Of a stretch of 55,194 bases of DNA, positions 7,422 to 15,577 are shown piece after piece. Each line of letters starts with the position of its first letter. Position 1 is the first letter of the stretch. The position numbers and the translations under genes were made by a program. The stretch is from positions 1-55,194 of the forward strand of contig JAUWLF010000017.1 in NCBI GenBank assembly GCA_030613785.1. Reading direction: 5' to 3'. The DNA comes from Chloroflexota bacterium (GTDB lineage Bacteria; Chloroflexota; Anaerolineae; UBA7937; B3-Chlor). A model generated the notes under the pieces. It was given only the letters and a program-made list of their open reading frames with translations. It ran no database searches and was not told where the DNA came from.

Positions 7422-8783
7422 ATGAAAGGTCGAGTCCTGCTCATCAATCCCTGGATCTACGACTTCGCCGCCTACTGCGAGTGGAGCGAGCCGCTGGGTC
7501 TGCTGTCCATAGCTGCCGTCTTGAGAGAGAACGAGTACGAGGTCACCCTCGTGGATTGCCTGGACCGCCACCATCCGGACCTGCCCACTAAACCCCGCCA
7601 GGATGCCTACGGCTGTGGCAAGTTCCCCAAGACCTTCCTGGAGAAGCCTCTCATCCTGAGTGATGTGCGCCGTCGTTATGGGCGATACGGCTTGCCCCTC
7701 GATCTCTTCGAAGACGAAATGCAATCGCAGCCTCGCCCCGATGTGATCATGGTTACGTCAGGTATGACCTATTGGTATACAGGCCCCTTCGAGGCCATCA
7801 GGAGAGCGAAAAAGAGGTTCCCCTCTGTACCTGTCGTTCTGGGTGGGATCTACGCCACCCTTTGCTACCAACACGCCAAGCTCAAGTCCGGAGCCGACTA
7901 CGTCATCACGGGAGAAGGGGAACTCCAGGCCCTGCAACTGGTTGATACGTTGACCAGGAACGAGTCCGACTACAGCTCTTTCGCTGGAGGTCTGGACTCG
8001 CTGCCTCCCCCGCTCCACGAGTTGCGCAGGAATCAGGGATACGTAGCCATCGAGACCTCCCGCGGCTGTCCCTTCCGGTGCACGTACTGTGCTTCGTCCC
8101 TGCTGCACCCCCGTGGGTTTCGGCGGAGAGATACACATCTGGTAGCCGACGAGATAGAATACTGCCGGTACCAACTGGGGGTGCGCGATTTCGCCTTCTA
8201 CGACGACGCGCTGCTGGTGGATGCCTCCGCACACATCCACGTCCTTCTGGATGAGATCTTGAGACGCCGTGTGGGTTGCCGATTCCACACCCCCAACGGC
8301 TTGCACGCCAGCTACATTGATGAAGCCCTGGCGATGAAGATGTATGAGGCCGGTTTCAAGACCATCAGGCTCGGACTGGAGACCTCCAACATCCTCGAGC
8401 AGTTGCGCACTGGGGCCAAGACGACAAACGAAGGATTCAAACAGGCTGCCCAGAACCTCAGGGTAGCTGGGTTTGAGGCTGGGCAGGTCACGGCGTACGT
8501 TCTGGCGGGTTTGCCCGGACAACCGCTCGAGGAGGTGGTGGAGACCGTAGATTTCGCACACGAATGCGGAGTCTCGACCCAGATCGCCCCGTATTCCCCT
8601 ATTCCCGGCACCCTCGAATGGGAGCGGGCGGTCAAGCAGTGGGGTTTCGATGCCCACGCTGATCCACTACTACACAACGACTCCCTCTACCCCTTCCCTT
8701 GGTCACACGCCTCCTTCGAGGACTTCGAGGAAGTAAAGGCCAGAGCTCTGGCCGGAAACCGAGTGTTGATCTCGCAGGCCTAG
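7422..8783 (+). CDS. B12-binding-domain radical SAM protein
   Basis: A 453-residue protein. Residues 1-190 form a cobalamin-binding-like Rossmann domain (RVLLINPWI, PLGLLSIAAVLRE, VITGEGE). The radical SAM domain follows, with the cluster motif CPFRCTYC (Cys216, Cys220, Cys223) and later FYDDALLVD, GFKTIRLGLET and an APYSPIPGT strand near the end. This BchE/P-methylase-like class does difficult methylations or rearrangements, and specificity cannot be told from sequence. The start at 7422 gives the canonical N-terminus MKGRVLLINPW and lies downstream of a good promoter. It is a single-gene unit. Confidence 0.88.
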   Translation: MKGRVLLINPWIYDFAAYCEWSEPLGLLSIAAVLRENEYEVTLVDCLDRHHPDLPTKPRQDAYGCGKFPKTFLEKPLILSDVRRRYGRYGLPLDLFEDEMQSQPRPDVIMVTSGMTYWYTGPFEAIRRAKKRFPSVPVVLGGIYATLCYQHAKLKSGADYVITGEGELQALQLVDTLTRNESDYSSFAGGLDSLPPPLHELRRNQGYVAIETSRGCPFRCTYCASSLLHPRGFRRRDTHLVADEIEYCRYQLGVRDFAFYDDALLVDASAHIHVLLDEILRRRVGCRFHTPNGLHASYIDEALAMKMYEAGFKTIRLGLETSNILEQLRTGAKTTNEGFKQAAQNLRVAGFEAGQVTAYVLAGLPGQPLEEVVETVDFAHECGVSTQIAPYSPIPGTLEWERAVKQWGFDAHADPLLHNDSLYPFPWSHASFEDFEEVKARALAGNRVLISQA

Positions 8784-9105
8784 CCGCTACTCGTGCCCAG
8801 AGGTGAGGACATTGAGGGTGTGGAAAGAATCTCCCCAAGCTGGTCCTGAATCCCAGATCGCGCCGAAGGAGGAGGGCTTTGGTCCCTTTCAAGATTCCAT
8901 AGGGCGTGTTCAGTGACCAACGAGGTTTCACATCTTCCCCGCGAGCCCAGGCGAAGCCCGTAACCGCCCGACTGCGTCCTTCAAGAGGCCGCTGAAAGGC
9001 CCATCATCTCTTCCGGCTTCCTTGAGCCCCTGGATACCAGGGAAACCCAGAGCGTGTTTTCCAACACCATCGACATTGGTTCTTTCGTCCCTGGCCGTTT
9101 TCTGC
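8784..9105. other. Intergenic stretch without a recognised gene
   Basis: About 320 nt between the radical SAM gene and the SEC-C gene. I see only a short hairpin (CCCTGG-ATA-CCAGGG near 9025) and, at its end, a possible -10 box TAGAAT at 9106-9111 that could serve the SEC-C gene. No credible -35 partner, coding frame or RNA gene was found. Confidence 0.4.
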
Positions 9106-9166
9106 TAGAATACTAGTGGCTCCAGGAATCCGGGTCGAGCGTCAACTGGTCAGCGTAGGAGGTAGA

Positions 9167-10075
9167 ATGGTGGCCAAGGTGGGAAGGAATGATCCTTGCC
9201 CTTGTGGAAGCGGGAAGAAGTACAAGTACTGCTGCCTGAGGAAAGAAACAGCAACGAAGTCCGAGGCCCTTGGCCGCGAGAGGGCCTGGGACACCATGAT
9301 GGACAAGCTGTTTGACTTCTCCAGGGAGGAGCGCTTCCGCCTGGACCTCGAATCTGCTTTCGACCTCTTCTGGAACCGAAGCTACACCGCTGAAGAGATA
9401 GACTCCCTCGCTCCAATGCAGGTCATGAGCTTCTTGGACTGGCACATCCATGACTACCGTACGTCCACCGATTCCCAGCGGATAGCCGATATCTTCCTGC
9501 AAGAAAGAGCATCCACGCTGTCTGAGCAGGAGTTGGAACTCTTGGAGGCAGCCAAGGATGCAGTGCTCAGCGCCTATGAGGTGACGGAGGTCGAAGAGTG
9601 GAAGAGGATTGGAGTGCGGGACATTTTTCAGGAAGTGGAGTACGAGCTACCCCATACATCCACCCTTGAGGGGATCACGACAGGCCAGTTGTTGTTGGGA
9701 CGCTTGGTCGCCCTGGGGGACGCCCGTCGTTTCTCCTGGATCGCCTGGCTGGTACCTCCCGAAGTTGAGGATGACCTGAAAGAGTACATCCAGGACATGT
9801 ACGCCAAGTATCAAGAGGATCACTACCAGGCTTCCTGGAAGGAGTTCTTGCGAGAGAGAAGCTATCTCTTCAACCACTTCATGCTCAAGGTGCAGGGCAA
9901 GCTGCCTTCGGCCAAAGTCTTTGTCCCCCACAAGAACGACCAAGAGGCAGAAGCCCGGCCAACCGTCCTCACGCCAGGGAGTGACAAGATCGAGGAGCGC
10001 CCTGCGGTGCTCGTCCCCGGCCAAGAAGGCGGGGGAGGCCCCTCCGTCGTTCTGGTGCCCGGGAGGGATGATTGA
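9167..10075 (+). CDS. SEC-C metal-binding domain protein
   Basis: A 302-residue protein. It opens with a SEC-C zinc motif, NDPCPCGSGKKYKYCC (about residues 8-23), as at the end of SecA and in many uncharacterised proteins. The middle 220 residues are acidic and mostly helical, with no catalytic motif that I recognise. The last 45 residues contain three copies of a short VLxPG unit (VLTPG, VLVPG, VLVPG). I chose ATG 9167 because AGGAGGT lies at 9158-9164 and the motif then sits at the N-terminus. Function unknown; the motif suggests binding to ribosome, SecB-like or other protein partners. Confidence 0.75.
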   Translation: MVAKVGRNDPCPCGSGKKYKYCCLRKETATKSEALGRERAWDTMMDKLFDFSREERFRLDLESAFDLFWNRSYTAEEIDSLAPMQVMSFLDWHIHDYRTSTDSQRIADIFLQERASTLSEQELELLEAAKDAVLSAYEVTEVEEWKRIGVRDIFQEVEYELPHTSTLEGITTGQLLLGRLVALGDARRFSWIAWLVPPEVEDDLKEYIQDMYAKYQEDHYQASWKEFLRERSYLFNHFMLKVQGKLPSAKVFVPHKNDQEAEARPTVLTPGSDKIEERPAVLVPGQEGGGGPSVVLVPGRDD

Positions 10076-10111
10076 GCTTTCAGGCAAACTCACCGGAGAG
10101 TCAATTGCTCT

Positions 10112-10306
10112 CAGCTCAAGACGCCACTCTGGGAGTTCGCGAAGGAGGAGATCCTTCGCGTAGCTGTGGACTTGTGCGCCGAGAAGAACGTGGGTTTCAT
10201 TGACGCTTATCACGCGACGCTGCTCAGGAAAAAGCCCTTGGGCGCGCTGTACGGCTATGACAAGGACTTCGACGGGTTGCCGGAGCTGAGGCGGTTGGAG
10301 CCCTAG
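10112..10306 (+). pseudogene. Remnant of a PIN-domain (VapC-like) toxin, C-terminal half
   Basis: A frame without a suitable start runs to a TAG at 10304-10306. It encodes the typical end of a PIN-domain ribonuclease: NVGFIDAYHATLL, then LYGYDKDFDGLPELRRLEP. In VapC proteins the conserved Asp residues of FxDAxxA and of FDRDF-type motifs bind Mg2+. The first half of the domain and any antitoxin gene are missing, as the SEC-C gene occupies that space. It is therefore probably a dead fragment of a toxin-antitoxin module. Confidence 0.65.
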
Positions 10307-10322
10307 ATTAGAGGAGAGTACG

Positions 10323-11177
10323 TTGACCAGTACGAATGCTGAATCCCCCACGCCGCAGGAAGTGACGACAGAGGAGAAGCTGGATCGACTGAGAGACATC
10401 ATCTCCTCGCTCGGGAGCGTGGTCGTCGCCTATTCTGGAGGAGTCGACAGCACTCTCCTCCTGAAAGTGGCTCACGACCAACTAGGCGGCAGGGCCATCG
10501 CCGTCACCGCTGTCTCTCCCAGTTTTCCCCGAGAAGAGCGCGAGCAGGCCACCCGGATGGCCGAAGAGATGGGGGCAGAACTCATTCTTGTCGAAAGCGA
10601 CGAGTTAGATGATCCCAACTACGTGGCAAACCCACCGGACAGGTGCTATCATTGCAAATCCATTCTGTTCGATGAACTCTTGCACATCGCACGACAGAGA
10701 GGCTTCGCATACGTGGTGGACGGGTGCAACTACGATGATCTGGGAGACCATAGGCCTGGCATCCAAGCAGCTCGGGAACTGGGTGTCCGTAGCCCGTTGA
10801 TGGAGGCAGAGCTGACCAAGTCGGACATTCGTGCTCTGAGCCGCAGGCTGGGCCTACCGGTATGGGACAAGCCCTCCGCGGCATGTCTGGCCAGTCGCAT
10901 CCCCTATGGAACACCCATTACTGAAGAAAGCCTGGAGCAGATCGCGGAGGCGGAACGATTCCTCCACGGCTTGGGAATGACCCAAGTGCGTGTTCGACAC
11001 CACGGGGACATCGCCCGCATCGAGGTCGATGCGGAGAGCATGCCACTCCTGATTGAGAGAGGCCCGCAAATAGCCAGTCACCTCCGTGAATTAGGGTTCG
11101 CCTATGTGGCCGCCGACCTGGAAGGCTACCGTACCGGCAGCATGAACGAAACCCTGGCACAGCAAGATGATGGATGA
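10323..11177 (+). CDS. larE: LarE, ATP-dependent sulfur transferase for the nickel-pincer cofactor
   Basis: A 284-residue PP-loop enzyme that adenylylates the pyridinium dicarboxylate intermediate and installs sulfur to make the thiocarboxylates of the nickel-pincer nucleotide (known for LarE). The PP-loop is YSGGVDS (37-43). Cysteines at 108 and 111 (RCYHC) and 188 (AACLASRIPYG) are visible. Cys188 lies at the conserved sacrificial-Cys position, and the extra CxxC could fit the three-Cys iron-sulfur subtype (inference). The start is TTG 10323 with GAGGAG just upstream. The 3' end overlaps larB by 11 nt. Confidence 0.9.
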   Translation: MTSTNAESPTPQEVTTEEKLDRLRDIISSLGSVVVAYSGGVDSTLLLKVAHDQLGGRAIAVTAVSPSFPREEREQATRMAEEMGAELILVESDELDDPNYVANPPDRCYHCKSILFDELLHIARQRGFAYVVDGCNYDDLGDHRPGIQAARELGVRSPLMEAELTKSDIRALSRRLGLPVWDKPSAACLASRIPYGTPITEESLEQIAEAERFLHGLGMTQVRVRHHGDIARIEVDAESMPLLIERGPQIASHLRELGFAYVAADLEGYRTGSMNETLAQQDDG

Positions 11178-11940
11178 ACGTTTGAGAAAGCTGCTGGAGG
11201 ACCTCAGAGACGGTAGGACGAGCATCGAAGAGGCCATGTCCGTCTTGCGTGACCTGCCCTATCAGGACTTGAGTTACGCCATGCTCGATCATCATCGAGG
11301 GTTGAGGAAGGGCTTTCCCGAGGTGGTTTTCTGTCCAGGGAAGTCGCCGCAGCAGGTTGTGGAACTCATCTCAGAGCTCTCCAAGCGGAATGATCGAGTG
11401 ATGGCTACCCGTGCTGACAAGGACACCTTCAAAGCGGTGGAAGAGGTCCTACCAGGGGCCAGATACTATGCTCAGGCTCGTATCTTGGTGGTGGATAGCG
11501 GGAAGGAGAAACCTCCTCCGTCCGGTGAGGATGAGAGCTATGTTCTGGTAGTATGCGCGGGCACCGCGGACATCCCGGTCGCAGAGGAAGCCGCTGTCAC
11601 GGTAGAAGTCCTTGGCAGCAGGGTGGAGAGACTGTATGATGTGGGGGTGGCCGGTCTGCATCGCCTCTTGGACAAGCGAGAGAAGCTCTTCAGAGCCAAG
11701 GTCATCATTGCTGTGGCGGGGATGGAGGGCGCACTGGCCAGTGTGATAGGAGGCCTGGTAGCTTGCCCGGTGGTCGCGGTCCCCACCAGCGTGGGCTATG
11801 GAGCCAGTTTCCACGGCCTTGCACCGCTGCTGACTATGCTCAACTCGTGTGCGCCAGGCGTGGCTGTGGTGAATGTGGACAACGGCTTCGGTGCAGGCTA
11901 CTTCGCCCACAACATCATGAGGGTGACGACCGAAGAATGA
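11167..11940 (+). CDS. larB: LarB, nickel-pincer cofactor biosynthesis carboxylase/hydrolase
   Basis: A 257-residue protein with a C-terminal PurE-like fold: AGTADIPVAEEAA, GMEGALASVIGGLV and VPTSVGYGASFHGLAPLL, then NSCAPGVAVVNVDNGFGAGY. LarB carboxylates nicotinic acid adenine dinucleotide at C5 and hydrolyses the phosphoanhydride. The Cys in NSCAPG is the likely covalent catalytic residue. The N-terminal helical 80 residues are typical. It starts with ATGATG inside the end of larE and overlaps larC by ATGA, so the three genes form one tight operon. Confidence 0.93.
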   Translation: MMDERLRKLLEDLRDGRTSIEEAMSVLRDLPYQDLSYAMLDHHRGLRKGFPEVVFCPGKSPQQVVELISELSKRNDRVMATRADKDTFKAVEEVLPGARYYAQARILVVDSGKEKPPPSGEDESYVLVVCAGTADIPVAEEAAVTVEVLGSRVERLYDVGVAGLHRLLDKREKLFRAKVIIAVAGMEGALASVIGGLVACPVVAVPTSVGYGASFHGLAPLLTMLNSCAPGVAVVNVDNGFGAGYFAHNIMRVTTEE

Positions 11941-13133
11941 AGATCGCCTACTTCGACTCCTTCGCCGGAGCCAGCGGCGACATGATCCTCGCGGCCCTGA
12001 TCGACGCAGGTCTGGACGCCCAAGAACTGCGAGAGGCATTGGACGGACTGCATTTGCCGGACTACGAGCTTCGTGTAAGCAGAGTGCACAAGGGAGTCAT
12101 AGAGGCCACTGACGTTCAGGTAGTAGTCAACGACCAGCGAACCGAACGCAGGATGCCGGAGATCGAAGCGTTGATCACTAGGAGCGAACTACCGCTCGAG
12201 ATCCAAGAGACTAGCATGCGAATTATCCGCCGCCTGGTCTCCGTGGAGGCCAAGGTGCACGGCTCCGAACCGCAGAACGTTCACCTCCACGAACTGGGTG
12301 GCACAGACGCCATCGTGGACGTGGTGGGTGCGGTTCTCGGTTTGCATCTGCTGGGCGTAGAGGCAGTCTATGCCTCGCGGCTGCGCTTGGGACATGGCTT
12401 TGTTAGCTGTGCCCACGGTCTGTTGCCCGTCCCGGCGCCTGCTACCCTGGAACTGCTGAAAGGCGTACCGGTGATCCAGGCCGATGTGGAGGAAGAGCTC
12501 GTCACTCCCACAGGCGCAGCGATCCTGACGGGACTGGTCAAGGAATTCGGTCCCCTCCCTGCGATGATCGTCGACAGCATAGGATACGGCGCTGGCAAGA
12601 GGGAACTTCCCTTCCCCAATCTGCTCAGAGTATTGGTGGGCACCAGGACCGCACGAGACGCCGCATCAAGGGAGACGATAGTCCTCCTGGAAACCAATCT
12701 CGATGACATGAATCCGGAGTTCTATGACCACATTGTGGAAGCGCTATTCGCCGCTGGGGCCCTGGACGTCTATCTGCAACTGATCCAGGCCAAGAAGAAC
12801 CGCCCTGGCGTGGTTCTTTCAGTCCTGTGCCATCCGCAGTCGGTGCAGGATCTATCGTCAATCATCTTCTCCGAGACCACCACCTTGGGCATTCGACAGC
12901 AAACCATGGAGCGACTGTGTCTCAGTCGTGAGACGGTCAAGGTCGAGACACCTCTCGGTCAAGTGAGGATCAAGGTGGCAAAGCTGGGCGACAAGATGAT
13001 CAATCTCTCTCCCGAATACGAGGATTGCCGCCGGCTGGCCCTGGAGAACAAGAAGCCCCTCAAGGAAGTATATGCAGCCGCGCAGGCCGCGGCCATGGAG
13101 TGGCGAGACAAAGCGGAGCAGCTTCCTTCCTGA
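11937..13133 (+). CDS. larC: LarC, nickel insertion enzyme of the nickel-pincer cofactor
   Basis: A 398-residue protein that performs the CTP-dependent cyclometallation placing nickel in the pincer. It begins with the hallmark MKIAYFDSFAGASGDMILAAL, then VHLHELGGTDAIVDVVG and a C-terminal LETNLDDMNPEFYDHI segment. In Lactiplantibacillus plantarum larC is read through a programmed frameshift; here it is one continuous frame. The start at 11937 overlaps the larB stop. No larA is in the window, so the client racemase or epimerase must be elsewhere. Confidence 0.94.
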   Translation: MKIAYFDSFAGASGDMILAALIDAGLDAQELREALDGLHLPDYELRVSRVHKGVIEATDVQVVVNDQRTERRMPEIEALITRSELPLEIQETSMRIIRRLVSVEAKVHGSEPQNVHLHELGGTDAIVDVVGAVLGLHLLGVEAVYASRLRLGHGFVSCAHGLLPVPAPATLELLKGVPVIQADVEEELVTPTGAAILTGLVKEFGPLPAMIVDSIGYGAGKRELPFPNLLRVLVGTRTARDAASRETIVLLETNLDDMNPEFYDHIVEALFAAGALDVYLQLIQAKKNRPGVVLSVLCHPQSVQDLSSIIFSETTTLGIRQQTMERLCLSRETVKVETPLGQVRIKVAKLGDKMINLSPEYEDCRRLALENKKPLKEVYAAAQAAAMEWRDKAEQLPS

Positions 13134-13173
13134 TGGACCACTCTCCCGTGCCGTACCTACGAATGGATTCACT

Positions 13174-13824
13174 ATGCGCTTAGTGCGCTATGTGTCACTG
13201 GCCTTGGTCTCATTGGCACTGGCCGTCCTCGTCATCTTCGGGCTTCTGTGCCTCTACATTGACTACTATGCTCGCCAAGACCTGGCTCAGCAGGCGGACG
13301 CCGTTGTTGTTCTGGGCGCTCTCGTTCTACCTAGCGGCCAACCGGGTCCCGACCTCACCGTCCGTACCGAGCACGCCGTGGGTCTCTATCAGGCCGGACT
13401 GGCTCCTCGATTCATCTGCGCTGGAGGCGTGAGGGACGACGCGGCGTCGGCAGCATCGGTGTGCAGATCGCTGGCGATCTCCCTGGGGGTCCCTGAGGAA
13501 GCGGTGGTGCTAGCTGACGGCTCCGCCAACACAGAGGAAGACGCTCACCAAGTGGCAACGGTCATGAGCCAGCACGGTTGGCAAACCGCCATCGTGGTCA
13601 GCCATCCACTGCACATGTATCGCGCCAAGCTCTTCTTCGAAAAGGAGGGCCTCGTAGTCTACACCAGCCCAACGACCACGGATGTGGATGCAATTCCATT
13701 ACCGTGGCGTACTTACTATACCATCAGAGAAGGTGCAGGCATCCTGTGGCCCTATCTCGAACAGGCTGGCTTTCCCCCCGACTGGACGGCGGCCCTCCAG
13801 AAGTGGGTCTATGCTGGGCCATGA
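13174..13824 (+). CDS. DUF218/YdcF-SanA family membrane-anchored protein
   Basis: A 216-residue protein with one N-terminal membrane helix (about residues 5-28). A DUF218 domain follows: ADAVVVLGALV, RTEHAVGLYQAGLAPRFICAGG, SANTEEDAHQVA and IVVSHPLHMYRAKLFFEK. SanA/YdcF-like proteins act in envelope barrier functions and some bind SAM. The start at ATG 13174 places the hydrophobic helix at the N-terminus. It lies 40 nt after larC and may be cotranscribed with the lar genes, though no functional link is known. Confidence 0.85.
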   Translation: MRLVRYVSLALVSLALAVLVIFGLLCLYIDYYARQDLAQQADAVVVLGALVLPSGQPGPDLTVRTEHAVGLYQAGLAPRFICAGGVRDDAASAASVCRSLAISLGVPEEAVVLADGSANTEEDAHQVATVMSQHGWQTAIVVSHPLHMYRAKLFFEKEGLVVYTSPTTTDVDAIPLPWRTYYTIREGAGILWPYLEQAGFPPDWTAALQKWVYAGP

Positions 13825-13913
13825 TGTGGGCTCGCAGCCGTTCCTGCCCCCCTCGCCGCCCATCCCCCTCGCTTCCAAGGAGGTTGACCACCGGTCCGCG
13901 GGCCAAGACAGCA

Positions 13914-13942
13914 TTGTCTTTCCTTGTCAACGATGATAGAAT
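13914..13942 (+). promoter_or_regulatory. sigma70-type promoter for the PPC-repeat/DsbA operon
   Basis: TTGTCT (13914-13919) and TAGAAT (13937-13942) are 17 nt apart, inside the 166-nt gap before the GTG start at 13991. It probably drives four tightly spaced genes ending at 18779. Confidence 0.65.
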
Positions 13943-13990
13943 CTTACTCAAATCCTGGCACGTCCCATCGTTGCCGAGAAGGCCAATAGC

Positions 13991-14506
13991 GTGGAAGACC
14001 TACCTCCTGCAATACATGAGATAGCCGTCTACACCGACCTGCTGGAAATCAGAGGAGAGGTGACAGTATGGCCCCCTCGCCGCATCCTCGATGTGTTGAA
14101 CGGCACGCAGACGCCCTACTTGACCATCGAACAGGCAGCAGTCATCCCTTTATCCCGATGGGGAAAAGCTCAACCCACGGCTGTCGAGAGCATTGTCCTG
14201 AACATCGAGGAGATCACCTTAGTCTGGCTCATCCGAGAGACCAAAGTAGAGTCACGCGAGTTCACCTCGGTTCACAAGATTGCCCAGCCGGTGTTGGCTT
14301 ATGCCGGGCCTTTTGTTGCTCGGGGAGACTTGCACATCATCCGCGAGGCAACCCTACTTCAAGCTCTGGATGCCATCAGGGAGAAATTCATCGCCTTGAC
14401 CTACCCCTCCGTCTATTGCCTTACTGTGCCTGGCTTGACTCTCAAAGGGGGCATAATCCTGGCCCTGAACAAGGACCGCGTCACGGCCATCCAGGTCAAC
14501 CCATGA
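13991..14506 (+). CDS. Conserved-looking hypothetical protein, first gene of the envelope operon
   Basis: A 171-residue soluble protein that I do not recognise. It has alternating strands and helices (LLEIRGEVTVWPPRRILDVL, VLNIEEITLVWLIRETK, LHIIREATLLQALDAIREKFIAL), no signal peptide and no Cys cluster. The start is GTG 13991, about 42 nt after a good promoter, and no strong ribosome site is visible. Its stop overlaps the next gene's ATG (ATGA), showing coupling with a PPC-repeat lipoprotein. Confidence 0.65.
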   Translation: MEDLPPAIHEIAVYTDLLEIRGEVTVWPPRRILDVLNGTQTPYLTIEQAAVIPLSRWGKAQPTAVESIVLNIEEITLVWLIRETKVESREFTSVHKIAQPVLAYAGPFVARGDLHIIREATLLQALDAIREKFIALTYPSVYCLTVPGLTLKGGIILALNKDRVTAIQVNP

Positions 14507-15522
14507 GTCCGGTGGAGAAGCGAGACCTGTATACGGCAGGCAGAGATCCTCTGTGGCCCAGATCTGACGGAGATAGGTACGAATCGCGCTCTCCACGGCA
14601 AGATGACCAGGTGCCAGCGGCACGTCCTTCCTCACATCGGCCCCCTGGTATCCTCCTGACAGTAGCGACCGTACTACTCCTATCTACAGGCTGCGGGCTG
14701 GGCAAGCAGACGGTTGCGTCTACACCAACCAGCGTGGAGCCCGCTCCGCCCCCCACGAGCACAACGGAGCCAACAGCGACACCCACGCCGTCCCGCGAAG
14801 ATCCCTATGAACCGAATGATTCCATCATGCAGGCGTATGGTCCGCTGATGCCGGCTCAGGAATACAGAGCCTATATCACTGCAAAGGACGACCTGGATCT
14901 CTACTACTTCGAGATAGAGTCTCCACAAACAGTAGAGATCACGCTGCAAGAGCTGCCCGCTGGGACAGACTACGATCTGTACTTGGTCACGGGTGAGGAG
15001 GACACCCTCGCCAGCTCGTGCAGCTCAGGGGAAGCAGAGGAACGGATCGAGTACACGACGAGCAGCGTGGGGGTCTTCTACATCTTGGTTTTGCCCTTCC
15101 ACAACTTCAGCGAGGTGGAGCCTTACGCTCTGCAACTGAGGTTCTCGCCGGCCCCCACCCCGAGCGGCTCGGACAGCTATGAGCCCAACGACACCTTTGG
15201 CGAGGCCGAAGGCCCTGTGGCCTTTGATCTGCCCTATCAGTCCTATGTCTGGGATGAGGGAGACATAGACATTTATCTGCTCGAAGTTGATCGCAGCGGC
15301 ATCGTCACTGTAGATCTCACCAACATCCCAAAGGTGGCAGATCTCGATCTATTCCTGTACGATGAAGCTGGAGAGGCTCTGGCCTCATCTACAACGGTGC
15401 TGGGCCACGAGCATATCGAACAGCGTCTGGAACCAGGCACGTACTACGTCACTGTAAGGTCCTTCGCTGGTTTCAGCCGCAATGAGCCCTATACCTTACA
15501 GCTCGCCCTGGCCGGGCCCTAG
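14503..15522 (+). CDS. Lipoprotein with two pre-peptidase C-terminal (PPC)-like domains
   Basis: A 339-residue exported protein. An unusually long 48-residue polar, basic head precedes the hydrophobic helix, which ends in the lipobox STGC (Cys64). A Thr/Pro/Ser linker (about 70-98) leads to two beta-sandwich modules. Each starts DxYEPNDxxxxA and contains DLDLY/DIDIYLLEV, TVEITLQ/IVTVDLT, YDLYL/LDLFLYD and GTYYVxVRS. PPC domains normally follow secreted proteases; here they stand alone, suggesting an adhesive or surface-binding role (inference). Coupled by ATGA to the gene before. Confidence 0.8.
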   Translation: MSPVEKRDLYTAGRDPLWPRSDGDRYESRSPRQDDQVPAARPSSHRPPGILLTVATVLLLSTGCGLGKQTVASTPTSVEPAPPPTSTTEPTATPTPSREDPYEPNDSIMQAYGPLMPAQEYRAYITAKDDLDLYYFEIESPQTVEITLQELPAGTDYDLYLVTGEEDTLASSCSSGEAEERIEYTTSSVGVFYILVLPFHNFSEVEPYALQLRFSPAPTPSGSDSYEPNDTFGEAEGPVAFDLPYQSYVWDEGDIDIYLLEVDRSGIVTVDLTNIPKVADLDLFLYDEAGEALASSTTVLGHEHIEQRLEPGTYYVTVRSFAGFSRNEPYTLQLALAGP

Positions 15523-15577
15523 CTGTTGGAGACGCCAGACGCCTTGGTCCCTTCTGGACCAAACGAAGGATAGGAAA

